Source: Phascolarctobacterium sp. ET69 (lineage in GTDB: Bacteria > Bacillota > Negativicutes > Acidaminococcales > Acidaminococcaceae). From it: a stretch of DNA of 64,000 nt. The DNA is taken from positions 1 through 64,000 of the forward strand of contig NZ_JAMBLR010000004.1 in the NCBI RefSeq assembly GCF_023336935.1. Direction: 5' to 3'. A model generated the notes under the pieces. That model was given only the letters and a program-made list of their open reading frames with translations. It did no database searches and was not told where the DNA came from. Shown in pieces: positions 35,272 through 44,728 of this stretch; positions within the stretch are counted from its first letter, which is position 1, and each line of letters starts with the position of its first letter. A program made the position numbers and the translations under genes.

Positions 35272-36894
35272 ATGATGGTGGAAAGGTTTAAGCGTGACCT
35301 GATTAAAGAGTTCCGCAATTACGATAGAATGATGCTGATGCAGGATTTAATGGCCGGGCTTACCGTTACGGCGGTGGCTATTCCGCTGGCGCTGGCTTTT
35401 GGTGTTGGCAGTGGCGCAACGGCGGCATCGGGCCTTGTAACGGCAATTATTGCCGGTGTTATCATCAGCGCGCTGGGCGGGGCGTATTTTCAAATTTCCG
35501 GGCCGACGGGCGCTATGGCGGCGATATTGATGTCCATTATTGCGCAGTACGGTTTGCAGGGCGTGTTTGTGGCTACGGTGCTTGCGGGCATTATCCTCGT
35601 TATAGCAGGAGTGCTGCATCTGGGCAAGCTTATTTCGTTTATCCCGATGCCAGTTATCAGCGGCTTTACTTCCGGCATTGCCGTTATTATTGCCATGGGG
35701 CAGATTGATAATTTTTTTGGCGTTACCTCCGAAGGCAGCAGCGTAACGGAGAAGTTTTTAAGTTACTGGCAGCTTGGCTTTGAGCCGAATATGACGGCGG
35801 TGAGCATTGGCCTGTTTGTAATGCTGATGATGCTGCTGTTTCCGATGCGGTACAGCAAGTATATACCTTCTTCGCTGTTTGCCATTATTGTGGCGACGGC
35901 GGCCAATATTGCGCTGAACCTTGATGTGGCGGTGGTAGGCAACATACCGGCAACGCTTATTTTGGATGACCGCTTGGAGCTTGCTTCGCTGCTTGATTTC
36001 CGTACTGTTATCGGGCTTTTGGCGCCTGCCGTGAGTATTGCGGTGCTGGCGATGATTGAAAGCCTGTTGTGCGGCGCAACTGCTTCGCGTATGACCGGCG
36101 CAAGGCTCGACAGCAACCGTGAACTTCTGGCGCAGGGCATTGGCAACATCATAGTGCCGTTTTTTGGCGGCATTCCGGCAACGGCGGCTATTGCGCGTAC
36201 CAGCGTGGCGATAAAATCCGGTGCGGTTACGCGCCTGACGGGCATTTTCCACGCGCTTGGCATTTTGCTGGCCATGTTTGTGCTGGCGCCGGTAATGAGC
36301 CAGATTCCGCTGGCGGCGCTGGCCGGTGTTTTGATGGTGGTTTCGTGGCGTATGAACGAATGGGTAACGATTAATTTTATTTTAAAAGGCAAATTTAAAG
36401 GCGCTATTTTAAAATTTGTTGTTACCATGCTGACAACGATTATTGTTGACCTGACGACCGCCATTATGATAGGTGTTATTATCGGGCTTGTTTTGCAGGC
36501 TGTGCGTTTTTCGCACCTGCGTATTACTTACGACGAAATTGACCCGCAGCGCCTGCACGAAGAAATTGAGGATTTGCCGGATGACGGGCTGGTTTGCTAC
36601 ATTAACGGGCCGATTGTATTTGCCAATACGGAACGCCTTGAAGAGATACCCAAAAAGGCAAAGCGTTACGGCTATGTATATTTTTCAATGCGCGGTGTGC
36701 CGGATATTGACATAAGCGGCGTGCAGGAATTTGCCAAAATTGTGCAGGAAATGAAGGACGCCGGCAAAAAGATTTACCTTTGCAGTTTGCAGGATGAAGC
36801 AATGGAAATGCTTAAACGCGGCGGCGTATACGATATGATTGGACAGGACGCGGTTTACTGGAGCGTGGAACGCGCGCTGCTGCACAGGCACTAA
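35272..36894 (+). CDS. SulP family anion transporter with STAS domain
   Basis: A 540-residue SLC26/SulP permease. The N-terminal transporter (about residues 25-420) has repeated glycine/alanine-rich membrane helices and the family segment FFGGIPATAAIARTSVAIKSGAVTRLTGI. The cytoplasmic STAS domain (about 440-540, DISGVQEFAKIVQEM) is complete. Substrates in the family are sulfate, bicarbonate or dicarboxylates; the sequence alone does not decide. It starts at tandem ATGs after AAAGGGG. Likely monocistronic. Confidence 0.92.
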   Translation: MMVERFKRDLIKEFRNYDRMMLMQDLMAGLTVTAVAIPLALAFGVGSGATAASGLVTAIIAGVIISALGGAYFQISGPTGAMAAILMSIIAQYGLQGVFVATVLAGIILVIAGVLHLGKLISFIPMPVISGFTSGIAVIIAMGQIDNFFGVTSEGSSVTEKFLSYWQLGFEPNMTAVSIGLFVMLMMLLFPMRYSKYIPSSLFAIIVATAANIALNLDVAVVGNIPATLILDDRLELASLLDFRTVIGLLAPAVSIAVLAMIESLLCGATASRMTGARLDSNRELLAQGIGNIIVPFFGGIPATAAIARTSVAIKSGAVTRLTGIFHALGILLAMFVLAPVMSQIPLAALAGVLMVVSWRMNEWVTINFILKGKFKGAILKFVVTMLTTIIVDLTTAIMIGVIIGLVLQAVRFSHLRITYDEIDPQRLHEEIEDLPDDGLVCYINGPIVFANTERLEEIPKKAKRYGYVYFSMRGVPDIDISGVQEFAKIVQEMKDAGKKIYLCSLQDEAMEMLKRGGVYDMIGQDAVYWSVERALLHRH

Positions 36895-36929
36895 GCGTTT
36901 TAACATAAATTGATGAAAGAGGCGTAACA

Positions 36930-37553
36930 ATGAAGGATTTTTTACTGGTGGATTTTGAGTTTACAACATATACCAAGCCGGTTGGGCGGCCGCGTGGATT
37001 TTTTTCGGAAATTATTGAAATTGGTGCGGTTAAGCTGACTGGCGCTGAATTAAAAGAGGACGGCAAAATACAGAATTTTGTAAAGCCGCATTTTTACCCC
37101 AAACAGGCAAAAGACAGCATGGATTTTTGCATGATTACCGAAAAAGACATGAAAAAAGGCATTGAATACCCGGAAATGGTGGCGAAGCTGGCGGAAATTT
37201 ACGAAGCCGGGCAGACTTATTTTGTTGCCTGGGGTACGGAAGATTACAAAGTTTTAAACACCGGCTGCGAACGCCATAAAATAGAAAACCCGGTTCAGTA
37301 TGAAGATTACCTTGACCTTGCCGAAGCATACAAGCTGTGGAAGGGCGACGAGCTTACAACCGGGCTGAAACGCGCAACAGAGGAGCAGGAAGTTGACACG
37401 GCAGGTCTGTGGCATACTGCTTATGACGATGCTGCCAACACCGGCAAACTGCTTGTAAGAATGCTGGAAAAAGGCTGGACGCCCGAATTTTATTTTGAAC
37501 AGAAAGCTGCGTATGATGCGGAAAAGGCAGAACGCAGGCTGCACGGCAGGTAA
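36930..37553 (+). CDS. DEDDh 3'-5' exonuclease domain protein
   Basis: A 207-residue exonuclease of the DnaQ/KapD-like DEDDh group. ExoI is LLVDFEF (D8, E10), ExoII lies around FVAWGTEDYKVL, and ExoIII HTAYDDAANTGKL supplies the catalytic H and D. It probably trims RNA or DNA 3' ends. SD AGAGGCG. It lies 35 bases after the SulP gene, possibly cotranscribed, and is followed by a hairpin. Confidence 0.85.
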   Translation: MKDFLLVDFEFTTYTKPVGRPRGFFSEIIEIGAVKLTGAELKEDGKIQNFVKPHFYPKQAKDSMDFCMITEKDMKKGIEYPEMVAKLAEIYEAGQTYFVAWGTEDYKVLNTGCERHKIENPVQYEDYLDLAEAYKLWKGDELTTGLKRATEEQEVDTAGLWHTAYDDAANTGKLLVRMLEKGWTPEFYFEQKAAYDAEKAERRLHGR

Positions 37554-37572
37554 ATTTTATAATAAAAACAAC

Positions 37573-37601
37573 AAGCGCATCCGCTGTTAACGGGTGCGCT
37601 T
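37573..37601 (+). terminator. Hairpin after the exonuclease gene
   Basis: AAGCGCATCCG and CGGGTGCGCTT form a stem around CTGTTAA. The following sequence is only weakly T-rich, so termination efficiency is uncertain. Confidence 0.55.
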
Positions 37602-37676
37602 AAAGTATCTTTACAGGATTATATTTTTCTGTTAAACTATCTAAGCAAATGTGCTGCCATAACGGTAGGCGGTTAG

Positions 37677-37747
37677 CCCTCCCCGGAGGGACTGTGACCC
37701 TCCGTTGACATAGAAATCCGTAAAACGGAAATACTATGCAGGAGGGG
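37677..37747 (+). promoter_or_regulatory. Structured 5' UTR hiding the SD of the 31-aa peptide
   Basis: Two CCCTCC boxes (37677, 37698) alternate with two GGAGGG boxes (37685, 37741); the last is the Shine-Dalgarno sequence. The second CCCTCC can pair with the SD, closing a stem that also has CATAG/CTATG and TCCGT/ACGGA. The first pair can form a competing hairpin. This is a translation-blocking leader of the kind seen in type I toxin mRNAs. A -35/-10-like pair TTTACA/TAAACT with 17-base spacing is at 37610-37638. Confidence 0.7.
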
Positions 37748-37752
37748 ATAGT

Positions 37753-37848
37753 GTGGAAGTTATTGATATTTTAACCATTATAGGTTATACAATAACAGTA
37801 TTTTCCCTTGGCTATGCCCTCGGAAAAGACTACGCTAAAAAACAGTAA
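37753..37848 (+). CDS. 31-aa holin-like type I toxin-like peptide
   Basis: A GTG-started ORF with SD GGAGGGG 5 bases away, encoding one hydrophobic helix (VIDILTIIGYTITVFSLGY) and a charged tail ending KDYAKKQ. Size, single membrane helix, basic tail and the surrounding RNA structures match the 'putative holin-like toxin' peptides common in Firmicutes, which are thought to be type I toxins controlled by an antisense RNA. The start and antisense partner are inferred. Confidence 0.7.
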   Translation: MEVIDILTIIGYTITVFSLGYALGKDYAKKQ

Positions 37849-37942
37849 CGGCCGCCATTAGCCTCGCAAACTTTGACGGTCGTTACTTATAACAACTTTT
37901 CATTATTTGCGGCTGACCGTCTATCGGCAGCCGTTTGTTTTT
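37845..37942 (+). ncRNA. Conserved-type 3' structure and terminator of the toxin-like locus
   Basis: GTAACGGCCG (37845-37854) pairs with CGGTCGTTAC (37877-37886). A terminator stem CGGCTG.CCG/CGG.CAGCCG at 37910-37933 is followed by TTTGTTTTT. GACGGTC (37875) can alternatively pair with GACCGTC (37915), so the two stems are mutually exclusive. In related loci such a region is transcribed from both strands as toxin mRNA tail and antitoxin RNA. Confidence 0.6.
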
Positions 37943-38036
37943 CTATAATTATTATATCAAACATAACGCAAAAGTCAAAGTATGCTATAATTAAAATAAA
38001 AATCAGCGTAAAATTAGCCGTTGCTTACTGCAAAAA

Positions 38037-38066
38037 TTGCTGAAAAGGTTTAAATTATGGTATAAT
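38037..38066 (+). promoter_or_regulatory. Promoter for the miaB-mutSL operon
   Basis: TTGCTG (38037-38042), an 18-base spacer and a perfect TATAAT (38061-38066), 28 bases before the miaB ATG. Confidence 0.65.
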
Positions 38067-38094
38067 TTATTATTAGAGATTTTTGGAGGTAAGT

Positions 38095-39447
38095 ATGATT
38101 TCAGATAAAAATTTTGTTGATGCCGCTGAGGGAAAAACTTATTTTATCCTCAATTACGGGTGCCAGATGAACGAAAGCGACGCCGAGCACTATGCGGGGC
38201 AGCTGGAGGAAATGGGCTATGCCAAAGCGGACGATTTCCATAATGCGGATATTATCGTTGTTAATACCTGCTGCGTGCGCGAAAGCGCGGAAAAACGCAT
38301 TTTGGGCAAAATCGGGGAACTGAAGCGCGTTAAGGAAAACCATCCGGGGCAGGTTATCTGCGTGGCAGGCTGCATGGCGCAGAAAGACGGCGAAAAGCTT
38401 ATTAAAAAGCATCCGCAGATTGATTTATTAATAGGCACTGCGCATGTAAACAGCTTTAAGAAAATTCTTACAGATTTTCTGGCGGACAAAGGCGGACGCA
38501 TTTATGACGATATGATAATTGCTGACAGCGAGTTTGAAGGCAACCGCGTGCGCCAGAGCGGTTTTTCGGCGTGGATACCAATTATGTACGGATGCAACAA
38601 TTTCTGCACTTACTGCATAGTGCCTTATGTGCGCGGGCGCGAGCGCAGCCGCAGCATTGAAAACATTGTGGAAGAAGTTGAACAGGCAGTGGCTAACGGC
38701 TACAAAGAGTTTACCCTGCTTGGGCAGAACGTAAATTCCTACGGCAAGGATTTTGGCGAAAAGGGCATGTTTGCCAAACTTCTGCGCCGTGTAAACGATG
38801 TGCCAGGTGTTGAGCGCATCCGCTATATGACAAGCCATCCGCGCGACATGGGTGAGGACGTTATTCAGGCGGTTGCGGAATGTGAACACATCTGCGAAAA
38901 CTTCCATGTGCCGTTTCAGGCAGGTTCCAGCCGCATTTTAAAAATGATGAACCGCGGCTACACGCGCGAACAGTACCTTGAACTTGTGAAAATGATTCGC
39001 CGCTATGTGCCGGACGCCGCTGTTACAACCGATATAATTGTGGGCTTCCCGGGTGAAACGGAAGAAGATTTTGAAGAAACGCTTTCTCTTGTAAAAGAGG
39101 TTGGCTTTGACGCTGCCTACACCTTTATTTACAGTAAGCGCAGCGGTACGCCTGCCGCCAAAATGGAAGGTCAGGTGCCGCTGGACGTTAAAAAAGCACG
39201 CCTTAACCGTTTAATGGCCGTGCAGAACGAAAACAGCCTGAAGCGCAACGAAGAAATGGTTGGCAAAACCTACGAGGTGCTTGCCGAAGGGCCAAGCGCC
39301 AATAACCCCAATGTATGGAGCGGCAGGACGCGCACCAATAAACTCGTGCTGTGGCCCACGGAAGGGCGCACTTTTACAGCAGGGCAGAAGGTTAACGTAA
39401 AAATCTGCAATGCGCAGACTTGGCTTGTGAAAGGACAGGCAGAATAA
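38095..39447 (+). CDS. miaB: tRNA-2-methylthio-N6-dimethylallyladenosine synthase
   Basis: A radical SAM methylthiotransferase that converts i6A37 to ms2i6A37 in tRNA. The N-terminal UPF0004 domain has the three cluster cysteines (YGCQMN, NTCCVRE, AGCMAQ), the radical SAM motif CNNFCTYC is near residues 163-170, and a C-terminal TRAM domain follows (450 aa). Start at the ATG at 38095 with SD TTGGAGG; the in-frame TTG at 38083 is part of that SD. miaA, which makes its substrate, is four genes downstream in the same operon. Confidence 0.96.
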   Translation: MISDKNFVDAAEGKTYFILNYGCQMNESDAEHYAGQLEEMGYAKADDFHNADIIVVNTCCVRESAEKRILGKIGELKRVKENHPGQVICVAGCMAQKDGEKLIKKHPQIDLLIGTAHVNSFKKILTDFLADKGGRIYDDMIIADSEFEGNRVRQSGFSAWIPIMYGCNNFCTYCIVPYVRGRERSRSIENIVEEVEQAVANGYKEFTLLGQNVNSYGKDFGEKGMFAKLLRRVNDVPGVERIRYMTSHPRDMGEDVIQAVAECEHICENFHVPFQAGSSRILKMMNRGYTREQYLELVKMIRRYVPDAAVTTDIIVGFPGETEEDFEETLSLVKEVGFDAAYTFIYSKRSGTPAAKMEGQVPLDVKKARLNRLMAVQNENSLKRNEEMVGKTYEVLAEGPSANNPNVWSGRTRTNKLVLWPTEGRTFTAGQKVNVKICNAQTWLVKGQAE

Positions 39448-39448
39448 A

Positions 39449-42031
39449 ATGGCTGCAAACTATACGCCTATGGTGCAGCAGTATCTGGAGGTTAAACGCC
39501 AGCATCAGGATGAACTGCTGTTTTTCCGTTTGGGCGATTTTTACGAAATGTTTTTTGACGATGCCTTAACGGCGTCGCGCGAACTGAATATTACTTTAAC
39601 CGGGCGTGCCGCAGGGCTTGAAGAACGCATACCCATGTGCGGCGTGCCTTACCACAGTGTTGACGGCTACATTGCCAAGCTGATAAAAAAAGGCTACCGC
39701 ATTGCCATTTGCGAGCAGGTGGAAGACCCCAAACTTGCCAAAGGCATTGTAGAACGCAAGGTTATAAAAATTATTACGCCGGGCACGGCTTTAAACGAGC
39801 AGCTTTTGGACGACAAGCATAACCGTTTTCTGGTGTTTTTGCAGCAAGACGGCGCGCGTTTGTGCCTTGTAGCGGCAGATATTTCTACCGGCGAGTGCCA
39901 GTGGTTTACCGGCGAAGGCAGCGAAATGCTGAGCGCGGTACAGGAGCAGCTGTTCCGCATTCAGCCGGCGGAAGCTGTGGTATACAGCGGCATTGAAGGC
40001 TGGGAAAAACTGGAAGCATGGCTGAAGGCAAAGCTGCCGGAATGTGCAATATCCTTTTACCAGGAAGAAAACGAAAATGCCGGTTATTTTGAACAGCATT
40101 TTGCTGATAGCGAATACGGTGGCGACGCTCTTGTACACAGTGCGGCGGAGCATATGCTGCGCTATCTGCACAGCACTGTTAAGGCGGATTTAACGCATAT
40201 AAACCGCTTAACGCGCATTGCAGTGGAAAAATTTATGAACCTTGACGCCACTGCTATACGTAATCTGGAGCTTGTTAAAAACATGCGTGACGGCACTAAG
40301 CGCGGCACGCTTCTGGATGTGCTTGATTTTACTGTAACCAGCATGGGCGCGCGCAAGCTCCGCAGCTGGATTGAGTGCCCGCTTTTGGATTTGGCGCAGA
40401 TAAACGCACGCCAGCAGGCAGTGAAAGAGCTTTTGGAAAATTTGCAGCTGCGTACCGGTCTTGCGGAAGAAATGAAAAAAGTTTTCGATTTGGAACGCAT
40501 TATTTCCCGCATTGAAGTAGGCAGCGCCAATGCCCGCGATTTGGTAGCCCTGCGAAGCTCGCTTGCCGTGCTGCCGGGCATAAAAGAGATTTTAAACAAT
40601 GCGTCAAGCCGCCTGCTTGCGCATCTTGCCTCCGGCATCCACTTGCATCAGGAAATTTACGATACTCTGGCAGCGGCGATTGTGGATGAACCGCCGTTTT
40701 CCGTCCGTGAAGGCGGCATGATACGCACCGGCTTTGATTTGGAACTGGACGAGCTGCACAGCATTGCCAGCGATAACAAAACATGGATGCAGAATTTTGA
40801 GCAGCGCATTAAAGAAGAAACAGGCATTAAAACTTTAAAAGTAGGTTACAACAAGGTTTTCGGCTATTATATCGAAGTCAGCAAGGGTCAGTCGGCTTCC
40901 GTGCCGGATTATTTTGTGCGCAAGCAGACCCTTGTTAACGCCGAGCGCTACATTGTGCCGGAACTGAAGGATTTTGAGAACAAAATTTTAAGCGCCAAAG
41001 AAAAAATAGAACAGCTTGAATATTATATTTTTAACAATCTGCGCGAGCAGATACGCGCCAAAATACCGGAGATACAGGAAACCGCGCGTGCGCTGGCCAA
41101 TATCGACGTGCTGGCTTCGCTGGCAGAAGCGGCGTTTAAATACAACTATATTAAGCCGGAACTGAACAACCGCAGTGAAATACGTATCCTTGACGGGCGC
41201 CACCCGGTTGTGGAGCGCCTTTTGGAGCGCGATATTTTTGTGCCCAACGATACCAACTTAAACAGTACGGACGAGCGCATGATTATTATTACCGGGCCGA
41301 ACATGGCAGGCAAATCAACCTATATGCGCCAGGTTGCGCTTTTAACGCTGATGACGCAGATGGGCAGCTTTATTCCTGCGCGGCAAGCCAGCATTTGCCC
41401 GGTAGATAAGATTTTTACCCGCGTAGGCGCAAGCGACGACCTTGCCACGGGGCAAAGCACCTTTATGGTGGAAATGAACGAGGTGGCACAGATTTTAAAA
41501 TACGCTACCAGAAACAGCCTTATTATTCTGGACGAAGTAGGCCGCGGCACCAGTACTTTTGACGGTATGAGCATTGCCCGCGCCGTTATGGAATACATTC
41601 ACGAAAAAATTAAAGCCAAAACGCTGTTTGCCACGCATTACCATCAGCTTATTGAACTGGAAAACATTATGGAGGGCGTAAAAAATTACAGCGTTGCGGT
41701 TAAGGAACGCGGCAACGATATTGTATTTTTGCGCCGCATTGTGCGCGGCGGCAGCGATAAAAGCTACGGCGTACATGTTGCACGCTTGGCGGGGCTGCCA
41801 AAGAAGGTTCTTGAACGCGCCAACGAATTTTTAAAGGAATACGACAGCGAAGGGCCGAAACAGGCGCAGCCGGCACAGACGCAGGACAGCGGCATGATGG
41901 GCTCGCTGTTTGGCAGCGCTTTGCAACAGCGCCTTGCCAATATGGATGTTATGAGCATGACGCCCATTGAGGCTATGAACACATTATATAAACTGCAGGA
42001 GGAGGCTAAGCGCGAAGGAGGTGCTTTATGA
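39449..42031 (+). CDS. mutS: DNA mismatch recognition protein MutS
   Basis: An 860-residue mismatch sensor ATPase. The N-terminal mismatch-binding domain has the F-x-E motif (GDFYEMFFDDA near 30), the core/clamp domains follow, and the ATPase has Walker A GPNMAGKST near 616-624 and the signature DEVGRGTSTFDG. The C-terminal dimerisation helix is present. It starts 1 base after the miaB stop. It overlaps mutL by 4 bases (ATGA). Confidence 0.97.
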   Translation: MAANYTPMVQQYLEVKRQHQDELLFFRLGDFYEMFFDDALTASRELNITLTGRAAGLEERIPMCGVPYHSVDGYIAKLIKKGYRIAICEQVEDPKLAKGIVERKVIKIITPGTALNEQLLDDKHNRFLVFLQQDGARLCLVAADISTGECQWFTGEGSEMLSAVQEQLFRIQPAEAVVYSGIEGWEKLEAWLKAKLPECAISFYQEENENAGYFEQHFADSEYGGDALVHSAAEHMLRYLHSTVKADLTHINRLTRIAVEKFMNLDATAIRNLELVKNMRDGTKRGTLLDVLDFTVTSMGARKLRSWIECPLLDLAQINARQQAVKELLENLQLRTGLAEEMKKVFDLERIISRIEVGSANARDLVALRSSLAVLPGIKEILNNASSRLLAHLASGIHLHQEIYDTLAAAIVDEPPFSVREGGMIRTGFDLELDELHSIASDNKTWMQNFEQRIKEETGIKTLKVGYNKVFGYYIEVSKGQSASVPDYFVRKQTLVNAERYIVPELKDFENKILSAKEKIEQLEYYIFNNLREQIRAKIPEIQETARALANIDVLASLAEAAFKYNYIKPELNNRSEIRILDGRHPVVERLLERDIFVPNDTNLNSTDERMIIITGPNMAGKSTYMRQVALLTLMTQMGSFIPARQASICPVDKIFTRVGASDDLATGQSTFMVEMNEVAQILKYATRNSLIILDEVGRGTSTFDGMSIARAVMEYIHEKIKAKTLFATHYHQLIELENIMEGVKNYSVAVKERGNDIVFLRRIVRGGSDKSYGVHVARLAGLPKKVLERANEFLKEYDSEGPKQAQPAQTQDSGMMGSLFGSALQQRLANMDVMSMTPIEAMNTLYKLQEEAKREGGAL

Positions 42032-43950
42032 CCGTAAGCGCAGAAGTAAAACTTTTAGACCAGAACACGGCCAACCAGATTGCGGCCGGTGAAGTTGTTG
42101 AAAAACCGGCTTCGGTAGTTAAGGAACTTGTAGAAAACGCCCTTGACGCCGGTGCCGGAAAGATAGATGTTACAATTTTTGAAGGCGGCACGCAGTATAT
42201 CCGCGTGGCGGACGACGGCAGCGGCATGACGGAAGCCAATGCAAAACTTGCGGTGCTGCGCCACGCAACAAGCAAAATCCGCGCGGCGGAAGATTTAATG
42301 AGCCTGCACACACTGGGCTTCCGCGGCGAGGCTTTGCCGAGTATTGCGTCCGTAAGCAATTTTCAGCTTTTGACGCGCCCGGCGGACGAAGAATTTGCAA
42401 CGAGCATCCGTATTGACGGCGGCGAACAGAGCGAATGCCAGCAGACCGGCGGGCAGGCGGGCACAACGGTTATTGTGGAAAACCTGTTTTTTAACGTGCC
42501 GGCACGCCGTAAGTTTTTGCGCACCAACGCAACGGAAGGCCGCTATATTAACGAACTTTTAACTCGGCTTGCGCTTTCGCGCCCGGATGTGCGCTTTAAG
42601 CTTGTAAGCAACGATAAAGAGGTGCTAAGCACGCCCGGCAACGGCAGTTTGTTTGACGCCATTACTGCCCTGTACGGCAAAAAAGTTAGTGACGAACTTT
42701 TAAAAGTGGATTTTACCGGCACTGATGTAAAAATTACTGGCTATATCGGTAAGCCTACTTTGTTAAAAGGCACGCGCCAGTGGCAGACCTTTATGGTTAA
42801 CGGCCGCATTATCAACAACCGCATGATAAGCAAGGCGATTGACCACGCTTACCAGTCGCAGGTGCCGAAAAGCGGTTTTCCCTTTGCTGTGCTGATGGTG
42901 GAGGTTGATACTCACACCATTGACGTTAACGTGCATCCGCAGAAAAGCGAAATAAAATTCAGCGACGACAGCGTAATTTATAAAGCAATGTATAAGGCGC
43001 TGACAGACGCACTTACAAAACCAATGAGCGCCAAGCCTCAGCAGGCGCTTGACCTTTTGCCGGACAGCGAACTTGCCGTGTTTAAGCCGGTGGGGCAGGG
43101 CATTATTACGGACGGTATGCCGCTGCCGAAACAGCAGAGCGTGCCGAAACCGGCACCGGTGCAGCAGCCAAAGCCTGCTTACGCAGATATTTTTAAAACA
43201 GCTCCGGCACATGAGCCGCAGCCTGAACCCGTGCAGAGCGAAGTATGGAAACAGGTGGAATATACATACACTCCGCCTAAAAAGGAGCCTGTTTATACCA
43301 TTAACGAAGTGCGCGAGGAGTTTAAAAAGCAGGACGAAGTTAGCGCTAACGTTATAGGTTTTACCGATACTAATAACGAAACGGAAAGCATCTGGCCGAT
43401 TGGGCAGGTTGACAAAACCTTTATTATTGCCCAAAGCGAAGACACGCTGTATTTAATTGACCAGCATGCTGCGCACGAGCGCATTTTGTACGATAAATTT
43501 GTTAACGCGCACAACAACATACCGGCGCAGACCATGCTGATGCCGCTGTACATTGATGTTACCGCGCACGATACGGAAATTATCGAAAAGCACCGTGAAG
43601 ATTTTTCGCGCCTCGGCGTGGATATAGAACCGGCCGGTGAAGCGCTTTTAAGGGTTTCCAGCCTGCCTGCCGATATAAAGGCGGACGGTGCGGAGGATTT
43701 TATCCGCGAGATAACCAAAATGCTGAGCGAGATGAAAAACATCAGCCCGAGCGATTTGCGCCAGAACATGCTGCACATGATGGCATGCAAGGCGGCGATA
43801 AAAGCAGGCGAGGTGCTTAATATGCGCCAGATGCGCCAGCTGATTATTGATTTGTGCAATACGGAGCATCCGTTTACCTGCCCGCACGGACGCCCGTGTA
43901 TGATAGAAATAAGCTCGGCAGAGCTTTATAAAATGTTTAAACGCACATGA
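42028..43950 (+). CDS. mutL: DNA mismatch repair protein MutL
   Basis: A 640-residue GHKL ATPase that couples mismatch recognition to strand incision. N-terminal motifs IAAGEVVEKPASVVKEL, DDGSGM and GFRGEAL are intact. A proline/glutamine-rich linker (about 340-430) leads to the C-terminal dimerisation domain with LIDQHAAHERI. A DQHAAHERI motif and a downstream CPHGRP zinc-type motif point to an endonuclease-active MutL, as in organisms without MutH. It overlaps both neighbours by 4 bases. Confidence 0.97.
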   Translation: MTVSAEVKLLDQNTANQIAAGEVVEKPASVVKELVENALDAGAGKIDVTIFEGGTQYIRVADDGSGMTEANAKLAVLRHATSKIRAAEDLMSLHTLGFRGEALPSIASVSNFQLLTRPADEEFATSIRIDGGEQSECQQTGGQAGTTVIVENLFFNVPARRKFLRTNATEGRYINELLTRLALSRPDVRFKLVSNDKEVLSTPGNGSLFDAITALYGKKVSDELLKVDFTGTDVKITGYIGKPTLLKGTRQWQTFMVNGRIINNRMISKAIDHAYQSQVPKSGFPFAVLMVEVDTHTIDVNVHPQKSEIKFSDDSVIYKAMYKALTDALTKPMSAKPQQALDLLPDSELAVFKPVGQGIITDGMPLPKQQSVPKPAPVQQPKPAYADIFKTAPAHEPQPEPVQSEVWKQVEYTYTPPKKEPVYTINEVREEFKKQDEVSANVIGFTDTNNETESIWPIGQVDKTFIIAQSEDTLYLIDQHAAHERILYDKFVNAHNNIPAQTMLMPLYIDVTAHDTEIIEKHREDFSRLGVDIEPAGEALLRVSSLPADIKADGAEDFIREITKMLSEMKNISPSDLRQNMLHMMACKAAIKAGEVLNMRQMRQLIIDLCNTEHPFTCPHGRPCMIEISSAELYKMFKRT

Positions 43951-44726
43951 TGCAGCAGAAATTTGCCGTAACGGCAGGGCGCAACAGCGGGCTCCAGTGG
44001 CAGGCGCGCGTCTGGGCACAGGGGTTTGGCGTGCCGTACCTGCGCCGCGGGCGCAGCGGCAGTTTGGAAGAACTGTGCCAAAAACATAACGTAAGCGCGC
44101 TTTTGGTGGCAACAAAGCTTGGCCCGCAGGTGTTTACGGAAGAAGGCAGGTTCTTTTTTCACCCCAGCATGGCCGATTTGCGCTTAAAACACGTTGCCGC
44201 GGGAGAAAGCGACCACTTAATAGAAGCGTTGGCCTTAAAACCGGGCATGAAGGTGCTGGACTGCACTTTGGGGCTTGCCAGCGATGCCATTGTGGCAAGT
44301 TACGCGGTGGGTGCAGCAGGCAAAGTGGTTGGCGTGGAAGCATCGCCGCTGCTTGCTTTTGTTGTTGCGCGCGGGCTTGCCTGCTATGAAACCGGCAGGC
44401 AAGACGTTGACGCAGCCATGCGCAGAATAAAAGCTGTACATGCCAGGGCAGATGATTATTTGATGAATGTGTCGCCGGACAGTTTTGACGCGGTTTATTT
44501 TGACCCGATGTTCCGCTTCGGCGTAAAAACTTCGGCTAACATGAAGCCGCTGCGGCCGCTGGCTTACGAAAAGGAAGTTAACGCAGAGATAATAGAGCTG
44601 GCGCTGAAAGCTGCACCGCGCGTTGTTATTAAAGAGCGCAGCGAAAGTTTTCTGCGCAGCCTGGGCTGCACGGAAATTCAGGGCGGCAGGTACAGCCGCG
44701 TAAAATACGGAATTATCAGGAGATAG
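43947..44726 (+). CDS. RsmJ-like SAM-dependent methyltransferase
   Basis: A 259-residue class I methyltransferase. The SAM site is MKVLDCTLGLASDAIVAS near 95-112, and the motif YFDPMFRFGVK near 178-188 followed by PLRPL resembles RsmJ (16S rRNA m2G1516 methyltransferase, DPMF motif). The N-terminal 60 residues are extra relative to RsmJ and unassigned. It overlaps mutL by 4 bases (ATGA) and is 2 bases before miaA, so it belongs to the RNA-modification/repair operon. The exact substrate is inferred. Confidence 0.8.
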   Translation: MMQQKFAVTAGRNSGLQWQARVWAQGFGVPYLRRGRSGSLEELCQKHNVSALLVATKLGPQVFTEEGRFFFHPSMADLRLKHVAAGESDHLIEALALKPGMKVLDCTLGLASDAIVASYAVGAAGKVVGVEASPLLAFVVARGLACYETGRQDVDAAMRRIKAVHARADDYLMNVSPDSFDAVYFDPMFRFGVKTSANMKPLRPLAYEKEVNAEIIELALKAAPRVVIKERSESFLRSLGCTEIQGGRYSRVKYGIIRR

Positions 44727-44728
44727 TT

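Noticed and set aside
37677-37747. CCCTCC/GGAGGG repeats as a CRISPR-like or insertion-sequence end
   Set aside because: Only two copies of each, no spacer regularity and no transposase; the pairing with the SD explains them better. I saw no CRISPR array or IS element in the window.
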